From: Shinella sp. | GTDB lineage: Bacteria; Pseudomonadota; Alphaproteobacteria; Rhizobiales; Rhizobiaceae | NCBI GenBank assembly: GCA_003248775.1 | Contig: QFQX01000012.1 | Location: forward strand, 1-64,000 | Direction of reading: 5' to 3' | Length of the DNA stretch: 64,000 nt | Shown here: piece by piece, positions 54,148 to 64,000 of the stretch | Layout of the letters: each line of letters starts with the position of its first letter | How positions within the stretch are numbered: position 1 is the first letter of the stretch | The notes under the pieces: generated by a model | What the model was told of the DNA's origin: nothing | Seen by the model: the letters and a program-made list of their open reading frames with translations, nothing else | Database searches by the model: none | Position numbers and translations under genes: made by a program

Positions 54148-54246
54148 AGCATAATCCGACCGGAGTGTAACGAGGATCGGCAAGATTATGATTCAAAAAG
54201 AAAACCTTAGAGCGCCGGACTGATTCCATCAGATCGGCGCTCTGAT
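54145..54246. repeat. RIME-like intergenic mosaic element
   Basis: About 100 bases immediately after trkA, with two successive palindromes as in the Rhizobium-specific intergenic mosaic elements. First hairpin: CATAATC (54150-54156) with GATTATG (54184-54190), plus CCGA with TCGG inside. Second hairpin: AGAGCGCCG (54209-54217) with CGGCGCTCT (54235-54243), plus CTGAT (54220-54224) with ATCAG (54228-54232). It starts at the trkA stop TAGAGC and may also serve as its terminator. I identified it from structure and memory of the consensus, not by alignment. Confidence 0.75.
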
Positions 54247-54275
54247 ATCGACAATCCAGTTTCCGGAAGGCCGTC

Positions 54276-55139
54276 ATGCCGAGAATTGCCTATGTCAATG
54301 GTCGCTATGTCCAGCATAACAAGGCCAGTGTTCACATTGAGGACCGCGGTTACCAGCTCGCCGATGGCGTCTACGAGGTCTGCGAGATCCGTCACGGGCT
54401 GATCGTGGATCTGACCCGGCATCTCGATCGTCTCGACCGTTCCCTTTCGGAAATCCGCATTCGCCAGCCAATGTCGCGCGCGGCGCTGGTGCAGGTGATC
54501 CGCGAGGTTGCCCGTCGCAATCATGTGAAGAACGGATTGTTCTATCTGCAGGTGACGCGCGGAGTTGCGAGGCGGGACCACGCCTTTCCGTTAGCGGATA
54601 CACCGGCGTCGCTGGTGGTGACGGCCAAGAGTACCGATCCCTCGGTGATCGCCAGCAAGAACGTCACCGGTATCAAGGCGATCACCTTGCCGGACAACCG
54701 TTGGGACCGCGTGGATATCAAGACAGTCGGCCTTCTGCCCAATGTGCTCGCCCGTCAGACGGCGAAGGAAGCAGGGGCACAGGAGGCGATTTTCATAGAT
54801 GCCCGGGGCATGGTGACGGAGGGCGCGGCGACCAATGTCTGGATCGTCGATGCTGAAGGCTATCTCGTCACCCGACCGGCTGAACACGGTATCCTGCGTG
54901 GCATCACGCGCACGACGCTGATGGACGTAGCAAAGAAGTTGGGGATCTCGATCCGTGAACGGGAGTTCTCGCGTGAGGAAATGCTTGAAGCGCGCGAGGT
55001 GTTCATTACCGCTGCGACCAGTATTTGCTTTCCAATCGTCGAAATCGACGGGATTTCTATCGCTAACGGCCATCCCGGAACGATTTCGGAGAAAATCCGC
55101 AGCGCTTTTTTCGAGATTGCGGAAAAGACGGCGATTTGA
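54276..55139 (+). CDS. dat: D-amino acid aminotransferase-like protein
   Basis: A fold type IV PLP enzyme of 287 residues. The N-terminal VNGRYVQHNKASVHIEDRGYQLADGVYEV is typical of D-alanine aminotransferases, in brief HIEDRGYQ.ADGVYE. The likely PLP lysine is residue 149 in VDIKTVGLLPNV, and EGAATNVWIVDAEG with GILRGITRTTLMD is the remaining signature. The related branched-chain aminotransferases and 4-amino-4-deoxychorismate lyases share the fold, so the substrate is less sure. GGAAGG precedes ATG 54276. It lies between the RIME-like element and hfq. Confidence 0.88.
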   Translation: MPRIAYVNGRYVQHNKASVHIEDRGYQLADGVYEVCEIRHGLIVDLTRHLDRLDRSLSEIRIRQPMSRAALVQVIREVARRNHVKNGLFYLQVTRGVARRDHAFPLADTPASLVVTAKSTDPSVIASKNVTGIKAITLPDNRWDRVDIKTVGLLPNVLARQTAKEAGAQEAIFIDARGMVTEGAATNVWIVDAEGYLVTRPAEHGILRGITRTTLMDVAKKLGISIREREFSREEMLEAREVFITAATSICFPIVEIDGISIANGHPGTISEKIRSAFFEIAEKTAI

Positions 55140-55248
55140 TACCACCTTCACGGTGAAGGGCCTATCAGGGACAGTCCTTACAAGGCTGATAAGCTTAAAG
55201 AATAATTATACCGGCCAATGAGTCGGCAAGAAAGAAAGAAGCGACGCT

Positions 55249-55500
55249 ATGGCGGAACGTTCTCAGAATCTGCAGGATCTATTTCTCAACACCGTCCGCA
55301 AACAGAAGATTTCGTTGACGATCTTCCTGATCAACGGCGTGAAACTCACGGGCGTTGTGACCTCCTTCGACAATTTCTGCGTTCTGCTGCGTCGCGACGG
55401 TCATTCGCAACTGGTCTACAAGCACGCCATCTCGACCATCATGCCGGGCCAGCCCATGCAGATGTTCGAAAGCGAAGACAACGCTTCGTCACAGGATTGA
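55249..55500 (+). CDS. hfq: RNA chaperone Hfq
   Basis: A hexameric Sm-like protein that pairs small RNAs with mRNAs. It is 83 residues. The Sm1 part is LQDLFLNTVRKQKISLTIFLINGVKLTG and the Sm2 motif is YKHAIS, with the short tail typical of rhizobia. Key RNA-binding residues (Q9, F41-F42-like positions, K/H of YKHA) are present. AGAAGCG precedes the ATG. It is followed at once by hflX, the usual hfq-hflX order. Confidence 0.97.
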   Translation: MAERSQNLQDLFLNTVRKQKISLTIFLINGVKLTGVVTSFDNFCVLLRRDGHSQLVYKHAISTIMPGQPMQMFESEDNASSQD

Positions 55501-55567
55501 AGCCATAACCACTCGCGACACCAAAAATGATTCGATCATCCCGGACGATGAAAAACACCGGGATGAC

Positions 55568-56896
55568 ATGTGTGCCGTTGTCATCGTACCCGTCCTGAAG
55601 CAGGCGCGGGGCGGGGCGGGAGCCGACGCGGTTGCTCCCACGCGTTCCAATGAAAGCCGGCTGGAAGAGGCGATCGGTCTTGCAAGGGCCATCGACCTCA
55701 CGATTGCCGCGGGCATCATCGTGCCCGTCAATCAGCCGCGGCCGGCAACGCTTCTCGGAACCGGCAAGATCGAGGAAGTGTCGGCGCTTCTCGATGAGCA
55801 CAATGCCGGCCTTGTGATCGTCGATCATCCCCTGACGCCCGTGCAACAGCGCAACCTCGAGAAGGAATGGCGCGCCAAGGTCATCGACCGCACCGGTCTC
55901 ATTCTGGAAATCTTCGGCCGCCGCGCCTCCACCAAGGAAGGCACGCTTCAGGTCGAGCTTGCCCACCTCAACTACCAGAAGGGCCGACTGGTCCGCAGCT
56001 GGACCCACCTTGAGCGCCAGCGCGGTGGTGCCGGCTTCATGGGTGGTCCGGGTGAAACCCAGATCGAAGCCGACCGCCGTCTCTTGCAGGACCGGATCGT
56101 CCGGCTCGAACGCGAACTGGAACAGGTCGTCCGGACGCGCCAGCTACACCGCGCCAAGCGCCGCAAGGTGCCGCATCCTATCGTTGCGCTGGTCGGATAC
56201 ACCAACGCAGGCAAGTCGACGCTGTTCAACCGCATCACCGGTGCCGGCGTGCTGGCCGAGGACATGCTGTTCGCGACGCTTGATCCCACTTTGCGCCGCA
56301 TGAAGCTGCCGCATGGCCGCACGGTCATTCTGTCCGATACGGTAGGCTTCATTTCCGACCTGCCGACCCATCTGGTCGCCGCCTTCCGTGCCACGCTGGA
56401 AGAGGTGCTGGAAGCGGACCTGATCCTGCACGTGCGGGACATGTCTGACCCGGATAACGCGGCGCAATCCACGGACGTGCTGCGCATTCTTGACGACCTC
56501 GGCATCGACGAAAAAGAGAGGGCGGAGCGTATCATCGAGGTCTGGAACAAGATCGATCGCCTCGATCCGGAAAGCCATGACGCGATCCTGCAGAAGGCCC
56601 AGAGCCGGGAGAATGTCATTCCCGTTTCCGCCATGTCGGGCGAGGGCGTCGATCGGTTGATGGACGTGATTTCCGAGCGCCTTTCGGGCGTCCTGACCGA
56701 AACGACGGTCGTCGTTCCGGCGGACAAGCATGCGTTGATTTCCTGGGCCTATGAAAACGCCATCGTCGACAGTCGCGAGGACCACGAAGACGGCACCGTC
56801 AGCCTCGACCTGCGCCTCACGGAACGTCAGGCGCTGGAACTCGAGCGCAAGCTCGGCGGTGGCCCGAAGCGGGAAAAGGAAGACTGGGAGCGATAG
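55568..56896 (+). CDS. hflX: GTPase HflX
   Basis: A ribosome-associated GTPase that can split stalled 70S ribosomes. It is 442 residues from ATG 55568. The glycine-rich N-terminal region (GTGKIEEVSALL; FGRRASTKEGTLQVELAHLNY; GPGETQIEADRR) is the HflX domain. The GTPase has G1 GYTNAGKST near residue 213, G3 DTVGF near 257 and G4 NKID near 327. The frame stays open upstream to the hfq stop with protein-like sequence (TTRDTKNDSIIPDDE) but no ATG, GTG or TTG, so a rare start or the annotated ATG are both possible. Confidence 0.95.
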   Translation: MCAVVIVPVLKQARGGAGADAVAPTRSNESRLEEAIGLARAIDLTIAAGIIVPVNQPRPATLLGTGKIEEVSALLDEHNAGLVIVDHPLTPVQQRNLEKEWRAKVIDRTGLILEIFGRRASTKEGTLQVELAHLNYQKGRLVRSWTHLERQRGGAGFMGGPGETQIEADRRLLQDRIVRLERELEQVVRTRQLHRAKRRKVPHPIVALVGYTNAGKSTLFNRITGAGVLAEDMLFATLDPTLRRMKLPHGRTVILSDTVGFISDLPTHLVAAFRATLEEVLEADLILHVRDMSDPDNAAQSTDVLRILDDLGIDEKERAERIIEVWNKIDRLDPESHDAILQKAQSRENVIPVSAMSGEGVDRLMDVISERLSGVLTETTVVVPADKHALISWAYENAIVDSREDHEDGTVSLDLRLTERQALELERKLGGGPKREKEDWER

Positions 56897-56926
56897 TGCG
56901 GGGCTTCGGGCTCGGATCTTTGGGCG

Positions 56927-57763
56927 TCAGTCCAGCTGACGCTCGATCGCCTTCGCAGCCTGCCAGAGCTCTTCCATTCGCTCCAGCGTAGCATCTTCCA
57001 GTGTTTCAGAATTTTCTCTAAGAGAATTTTCTATATAACTGAAACGGCGGCGGAACTTGGTATTCGTTCCGCGCAGTGCCTGTTCCGGATCGGCATCCAC
57101 ATGGCGGCCGATGTTGACGAGGGCGAAGATCAGGTCGCCGAGTTCGTCGGTGATCTTTTCCGGCTTTCCCTCCGCCAGCGCCTCGCGCAGTTCGGCGATT
57201 TCCTCCTCGATCTTGTCGAGGATCGGTTCTGGTTCCGACCAGTCGAAGCCGACCTTGGCGGCGTGCTCCTGCAGCTTCAATGCTTCGGTGAGCGCCGGGA
57301 AGCTCCGCTGCACGTCACCGAGGTGACCGGCCTTCACGTCGTGTTCGGCGGTGCCGCGCAACGCTCGCCGTTCGGCCCGCTCGCGCTTTTCCTGCCGCTT
57401 TATCTCATCCCATTGAGCTTTCACGCTTTCCGGCGTGTCCGCGTCGGAGACGGCGAAAACATGCGGATGTCGGCGGATCATCTTTCGCGTGATGGCCTCG
57501 ACCACGTCACCGAATGAGAAAAGACCTGCCTCTTCGCCCATGCGGGCATGGAACACCACCTGAAGCAACAGGTCGCCCAGCTCCTCGCAGAGATCGTCGG
57601 GATCGTTGCGTTCGATGGCGTCGGCAACCTCGTAGGCTTCCTCGACCGTATAAGGCTTGATGGTCTCGAAGGTCTGGACAATGTCCCACGGGCAGCCGGT
57701 TTTCGGGTCGCGAAGCGCTGCCATGATCTCGATCAGGCGTGAGATGTCCTTGGAGGGTTCCAT
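56927..57763 (-). CDS. mazG: nucleoside triphosphate pyrophosphohydrolase MazG
   Basis: Hydrolyses (d)NTPs to monophosphates; it limits mutagenic nucleotides and, in some bacteria, the alarmone level. It is 278 residues with two MazG folds. The first half starts LRDPKTGCPWDIVQTFETIKPYTVEEAYEV, in brief CPWD..QT..(T/S)..PY..EEAYE, with the metal-binding EExxE and EELGDLLLQVVFHA. The second half contains EEEIAELREALAEG and ELGDLIFALVN. It is convergent with hflX and lies 17 bases from the deaminase-like gene on the same strand. Confidence 0.95.
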   Translation of the reverse strand: MEPSKDISRLIEIMAALRDPKTGCPWDIVQTFETIKPYTVEEAYEVADAIERNDPDDLCEELGDLLLQVVFHARMGEEAGLFSFGDVVEAITRKMIRRHPHVFAVSDADTPESVKAQWDEIKRQEKRERAERRALRGTAEHDVKAGHLGDVQRSFPALTEALKLQEHAAKVGFDWSEPEPILDKIEEEIAELREALAEGKPEKITDELGDLIFALVNIGRHVDADPEQALRGTNTKFRRRFSYIENSLRENSETLEDATLERMEELWQAAKAIERQLD

Positions 57764-57780
57764 GCGGTCGTCCTGCTTGC

Positions 57781-58362
57781 TCAGTTGAGCGGAATGTCGT
57801 TATCCGATTTCCCGGACTGATACTGCCCCGAGAGGCGGTCATAGACCGTGCGGATGCGCCTGGACTGTTCCCTCAGGCTCTCCCGTTCCGCCGTGTCCTT
57901 CACGGCCACCAGATCGGACAGCGCATAGGAATTCCAGAAAGCGTTCGACTTGCGATAGCCGCCGGGCTCCAGCCCGAAGACCTCCTTGAGAATCTTCAGG
58001 TCATGCGGGATCGCAAAGGCATCGCGGCTGTCCTCGTGGCTGAAGAAGTAATAGAAATTGTCGAAACCGGCCCAGGTGATCGCCGACATGCACATGGTGC
58101 AGGGCTCGTGGGTCGAAAGGAAGATCAAGTCCTTGGTCGAAGGCTTTTCGCCGAGTTCGTAGAAGCGTTTCAGCGTATGCACTTCGCCATGCCACAATGG
58201 ATTCTCGAGTTCGTTGTTGGTTTCCGCCAGCACCAGCGACAGGTCGGATTTCCTGAGGATCGCCGCACCGAAAACCTTGTTGCCGGCTGCAACTCCAGCC
58301 TCGGTCAGGGGGAGGATGTCGTGCTCGATAACATCGAGCAGGCGAGACGTGATATCCGTCAT
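57781..58362 (-). CDS. cytidine/deoxycytidylate deaminase-fold protein
   Basis: About 193 residues with the zinc-deaminase motifs. The first zinc site reads WHGEVHTLKRF, with HGE in place of the usual H(A/V/C)E, and the second is STHEPCTMCMSAI (PCxxC). The mid-part FYYFFSHEDSRDAF and the C-terminal tail are not those of guanine or tRNA-adenosine deaminases, and the substrate is unknown. ATG 58362 (MTDITSR) is preferred to the ATG six codons upstream. It lies directly upstream of mazG on the same strand, so a role in nucleotide salvage or clean-up is plausible. Confidence 0.78.
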   Translation of the reverse strand: MTDITSRLLDVIEHDILPLTEAGVAAGNKVFGAAILRKSDLSLVLAETNNELENPLWHGEVHTLKRFYELGEKPSTKDLIFLSTHEPCTMCMSAITWAGFDNFYYFFSHEDSRDAFAIPHDLKILKEVFGLEPGGYRKSNAFWNSYALSDLVAVKDTAERESLREQSRRIRTVYDRLSGQYQSGKSDNDIPLN

Positions 58363-58497
58363 ATGTGGCTGTGTCCCCATGGCTTGCTGCGGTGCGATCC
58401 TATCGTCGGCCCGATGGGGTCGAAAGCAAAAAACATCGTTTGTCGCCAGTTTTTTTCAATACGAAATCCCAATTAACCGATAGAAATTGTAGATTTA

Positions 58498-58516
58498 TCA
58501 CCCTTCGGTGACTTTT
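58498..58516. other. small hairpin in the cysG leader region
   Basis: TCACC (58498-58502) and GGTGA (58507-58511) close a CTTC loop, followed by CTTTTG. It lies between the divergent deaminase and cysG genes, about 125 bases before cysG. It could be a weak attenuator or part of a regulatory site. I could not match the whole 58381-58639 region to a known riboswitch. Confidence 0.3.
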
Positions 58517-58639
58517 GCTCGCATCCGTGGAAAGCCTAGCAAAGAAATGTGCGGTGCCGAGCGACGGGGGATTTCTGTTTCTTCTATCACCTGCCCAAAA
58601 AGGTGATATTGGCGCTCACTACACAACTGGATCGTGACC

Positions 58640-60079
<1,440 letters not shown>

Positions 60080-60080
60080 C

Positions 60081-60395
60081 ATGGCCCAGAAAGTCTTGAC
60101 CGCCAACCGCCTTGGCGACGGCATCGCCGTCTGGCTCGATGCCAGTGGCCAGTGGACGGAAAAACTGCAGGATGCCTTCGTTGCCCGGCATGCTGAAGCG
60201 ATTGCCGCGCTGGAAGAAGCAGGCCGCCAGGCCTTCGCCAGCAACATCGTGCTTGACGTCAATGTCATCGATGTCGAGGAGAAGGACGGCGTGCTCTGGC
60301 CGCTGCGCCTGCGCGAACGCATTCGCGCCGAAGGTCCCACCATCCCCTATGCGGACGGCCATGGCCATGCCGATCCCGATTTCATTGCCGCCTGA
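60081..60395 (+). CDS. DUF2849 domain-containing protein
   Basis: A 104-residue protein of the DUF2849 family, recognised by KVLTANRLGDGIAVWLDASGQWTEKL and the C-terminal GPTIPYADGHGHADPDFIA, the latter rich in His/Asp. These proteins are found in alphaproteobacteria between cysG and cysI and have no proven function. It has no signal peptide or membrane helix. Its ATG follows the cysG stop by one base and it ends eight bases before cysI, so it belongs to the sulfite-reduction operon. A role as assembly or electron-transfer partner is inference. Confidence 0.88.
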   Translation: MAQKVLTANRLGDGIAVWLDASGQWTEKLQDAFVARHAEAIAALEEAGRQAFASNIVLDVNVIDVEEKDGVLWPLRLRERIRAEGPTIPYADGHGHADPDFIAA

Positions 60396-60403
60396 GGACA
60401 GAC

Positions 60404-62074
<1,671 letters not shown>

Positions 62075-62084
62075 GGAATATGAA

Positions 62085-62597
62085 ATGAGCAAGATCTGGA
62101 AGGAAACCGGCTTCGTCGAGAATGACCGCTGGGTGATCGAAACCGAGGAACGCAAGGCCGGCGACGGTGAGCGCACCATCCTCGGTCTGGAGGCGTTCAT
62201 TGCCGCCGCCGACGAGACCAATGAAGGCGGTTTCGGCGTGTTGGTGGCGCCTGCCGACGATGTGACCCGGCTGGAGCCCTATCTGGAGCGTATCGACCTG
62301 ATTGCCGTCGCATTTCCGGCGTTCAATGACGGTCGGGGTTTCAGTCATGCGACGCTGCTGCGCCAGCGGTTGGGCTTTGCTGGCGAAGTCCGCGCCGTGG
62401 GCGATGTCCTGATCGACCAGATCCCCTTGATGCTGCGCACCGGTTTCGACGGCTTTTCGGTGACCAATGCCGTGGCGTTGAAGCGACTGGAAGAAGGACG
62501 CTTGCCGGGAATCGCTGAGCATTATCAGCCGACCGCCAGAGATTCCGCCATCGTCGGTGGGTTCAGCTGGCGTCGTCTGGGAACTGCTGGTGCATAA
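62085..62597 (+). CDS. DUF934 domain-containing protein (sulfite-reduction associated)
   Basis: About 170 residues, DUF934 family. The pattern is visible in the Asp/Arg-rich middle: VTRLEPYLERIDLIAVAFPAFNDGRGFSHATLLRQRLGF, in short FPxFxDGRGxSxAxxLRxR, followed by GEVRAVGDVLIDQIPLMLRTGFDGF. Such proteins sit next to cysI in many proteobacteria and are thought to help sulfite reductase or its electron supply, but the mechanism is not known. It starts 10 bases after cysI; GAGGAATATGAA precedes ATG 62085. Confidence 0.9.
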   Translation: MSKIWKETGFVENDRWVIETEERKAGDGERTILGLEAFIAAADETNEGGFGVLVAPADDVTRLEPYLERIDLIAVAFPAFNDGRGFSHATLLRQRLGFAGEVRAVGDVLIDQIPLMLRTGFDGFSVTNAVALKRLEEGRLPGIAEHYQPTARDSAIVGGFSWRRLGTAGA

Positions 62598-62772
62598 ATA
62601 TAGAAAGTGAGATATGTGATCGGCGACCTTTGATGGAAGTCAAGGACGCCACCATATCCATGGTGCATGGCATCGGAACCTGAACTTTATCCCGATGCAA
62701 TTGTGGAATGCGGCAGTCTGGTTTATAGGCTGTTCGCGACTGGATCGAAAGACGGATAGGATCGACAAGCCT

Positions 62773-63585
62773 ATGAATGCTCCTGCCAAGACCGACAATG
62801 CGGAATTGATCGTGCCGGAAGGCGTGTTTGCCGAGACCGTGCTCAGCGTCACGCACTATACCGATCGCTTGTTCCGTTTCCGCATGACCCGTCCGGCCGG
62901 TTTCCGCTTCCGCTCCGGCGAGTTCGCGATGATCGGGCTAATGGTGGGCGAAAAACCTGTTTACCGCGCCTATTCGATCGCGAGCCCGGCCTGGGACGAG
63001 GAACTGGAGTTCTTCTCGATCAAGGTTCCGGACGGCCCGCTGACCCAGCATCTCCAGCGCATCCAGCCGGGTGATCGCGTGCTGATGCGCAAGAAGCCGA
63101 CCGGCACGCTGGTGCTTGATGCGCTGACCCCGGGCAAGCGCCTTTACATGTTTTCGACCGGTACCGGCATCGCACCCTTCGCAAGCCTGATTCGCGATCC
63201 GGAAACCTATGAAAAGTTCGAGGAAGTGATCCTCACGCATACCTGCCGCGAGGTTGCCGAGCTGAAATACGGCTTCGATCTCGTCGAGGAGATCCGCAAT
63301 CACGAATTCCTCAATGAAATCGTCGGCGACAAGCTCAAGCACTACGCGACTGTCACCCGCGAAGATTTTCCGTTCAAGGGCCGCATCACCGACCTGATGG
63401 AGAGCGGCAAGCTTTATTCCGACCTTGGCGTTCCGCCGCTGGATCCGGCCATCGACCGTGGCATGATCTGCGGTTCCTCGGCAATGCTGAAGGATACCAA
63501 GGCCCTGTTGGAAAAGGCAGGTATGAACGAAGGCGCCAACAACAAGCCTGCCGAATTCGTTATTGAGCGCGCATTCGTCGGCTGA
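62773..63585 (+). CDS. fpr: ferredoxin/flavodoxin-NADP reductase
   Basis: A FAD enzyme that exchanges electrons between NADPH and ferredoxin; here it may feed the sulfite reductase. It is 270 residues. The FAD-binding RAYSIASPAWDEELEFF and the NADP region FSTGTGIAPFASLIRDPETY are the family markers, and the end EGANNKPAEFVIERAFVG fits the bacterial Fpr type. ATG 62773 is chosen; the longer frame starts 26 codons upstream without a ribosome site. It lies 175 bases after DUF934, so it may have its own promoter. Confidence 0.93.
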   Translation: MNAPAKTDNAELIVPEGVFAETVLSVTHYTDRLFRFRMTRPAGFRFRSGEFAMIGLMVGEKPVYRAYSIASPAWDEELEFFSIKVPDGPLTQHLQRIQPGDRVLMRKKPTGTLVLDALTPGKRLYMFSTGTGIAPFASLIRDPETYEKFEEVILTHTCREVAELKYGFDLVEEIRNHEFLNEIVGDKLKHYATVTREDFPFKGRITDLMESGKLYSDLGVPPLDPAIDRGMICGSSAMLKDTKALLEKAGMNEGANNKPAEFVIERAFVG

Positions 63586-63605
63586 TAACCCTATATCTTC
63601 ACGAT

Positions 63606-63638
63606 GAAACGCCCGGTCTTTTGCAGGGCGTTTCTGTT
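63606..63638. terminator. terminator between fpr and the GntR gene
   Basis: GAAACGCCC (63606-63614) pairs with GGGCGTTTC (63626-63634) around an 11-base loop, followed by TGTTTA on the plus strand. It lies about 20 bases after the fpr stop and just before the end of the convergent GntR gene, so it can serve both. Confidence 0.8.
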
Positions 63639-63644
63639 TACGCG

Positions 63645-64000
63645 TCAGTTTCCGGCGAGGTAGTCGATAAGCGCCTGCATCGCAGTTTCCGCTTCGTTGC
63701 CATTTCCTTGCTGGATGGCGCGGATGACCGCCACATGCAGCGACACGGAACGGTCCATTCTGCTGTTCGTGGCTTTCGCGAACCAGAGACGGCGCGAGTG
63801 GGAAAGCAGAGGCTCTAGCGCCGAGATCAGGAAGCTGTTGGGGCAGGCGTTCTCGATGATTTCATCGAACTGCTTGTCAGCGGTAAAAAAGGCGTCGAAA
63901 TCGCCCGCAGCAGCAGCCCCGGTCATTGCCTTGGCGCACTCTACAAGCGCAATGCGGTTATCGGCGTCGGCACTCTCTGCCACCAGTTTTGCGGCGTAGG
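63645..64000 (-). CDS. GntR family transcriptional regulator, FCD domain (partial)
   Basis: The 3' end of a gene that continues past the right edge. The visible ~118 residues are an all-helical FCD ligand domain, as in FadR/GntR regulators: FFTADKQFDEIIENACPN, with the acid that binds metal, then HSRRLWFAK and SVSLHVAVIRAIQQGN, containing the H of the metal site. The C-terminus is ALIDYLAGN. The DNA-binding helix-turn-helix would lie outside the window. The reading frame is open from 63998 upstream of GTG 63983, which confirms truncation by the window edge. Confidence 0.85.
   Translation of the reverse strand, partial: YAAKLVAESADADNRIALVECAKAMTGAAAAGDFDAFFTADKQFDEIIENACPNSFLISALEPLLSHSRRLWFAKATNSRMDRSVSLHVAVIRAIQQGNGNEAETAMQALIDYLAGN

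Noticed and set aside
55218..55508. 96-codon plus-strand frame overlapping hfq
   Set aside because: It covers hfq in another frame and gives a low-complexity Arg-rich product; Hfq itself is clear.
58381..58639. SAM-II or another riboswitch in front of cysG
   Set aside because: I could not match the sequence or the pseudoknot pattern of a known class; only a small hairpin is supported.

Overview
This window looks like core chromosome of a member of the Rhizobiaceae (Rhizobium/Agrobacterium group). The evidence is high GC with C/G-ending codons, ntrBC followed by ntrYX, a fused ispDF, a pyruvate dehydrogenase E1-beta that carries its own lipoyl domain, a LexA gene with a GTTC-N7-GTTC operator, and a RIME-like intergenic element after trkA. 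I see no prophage, transposase, CRISPR array, tRNA or rRNA. Almost every gene belongs to a known family.

Left part (1-16 kb): the 3' end of thrS and its hairpin; a PlsC-type acyltransferase; a secreted hypothetical protein; a nitroreductase/flavin reductase pair; a degenerate CitE-like protein divergent from a DUF2336 protein; a small hypothetical protein and a GNAT acetyltransferase; an ABC exporter gene broken by a one-base frameshift inside its Walker A motif; a 1357-residue autotransporter built of Ig-like modules in an exact 522-bp register; parE; and a secreted alpha/beta hydrolase.

Middle (16-42 kb): tpiA-secG-pyrG with two clear intrinsic terminators and an orphan acidic protein; a leftward ppiD-like/trpD/trpC/moaC/moeA operon with overlapping genes; gltA, comEC and lexA; a VOC-fold gene coupled to kdsA; then eno-ftsB-pdhA-pdhB-pdhC, an SGNH esterase, a YdcH-like protein, lpdA, a GlsB-like membrane protein and lipA. 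Lower glycolysis, the pyruvate dehydrogenase complex and the lipoate synthase that feeds it are therefore contiguous, with citrate synthase nearby.

Right part (42-64 kb): a P-loop kinase-like protein, a COQ10/RatA protein, pncC and ispDF convergent with it; dusB-ntrB-ntrC and ntrY-ntrX (nitrogen control), trkA, a RIME-like element, a D-amino acid aminotransferase, hfq, hflX, mazG and a cytidine-deaminase-fold protein; and a sulfite-reduction cluster, cysG-DUF2849-cysI-DUF934, followed by ferredoxin-NADP reductase. The window ends inside a GntR/FCD regulator.

I did not find a clear new multi-gene system. The best leads are the Walker A frameshift, the modular autotransporter, the two uncharacterised DUF proteins embedded in the sulfite-reductase operon, the NtrX lacking a GAFTGA loop, the VOC protein coupled to kdsA, the RIME-like element, and a few orphan proteins. 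All function calls rest on motif reading and recall of protein families; no database search was run.
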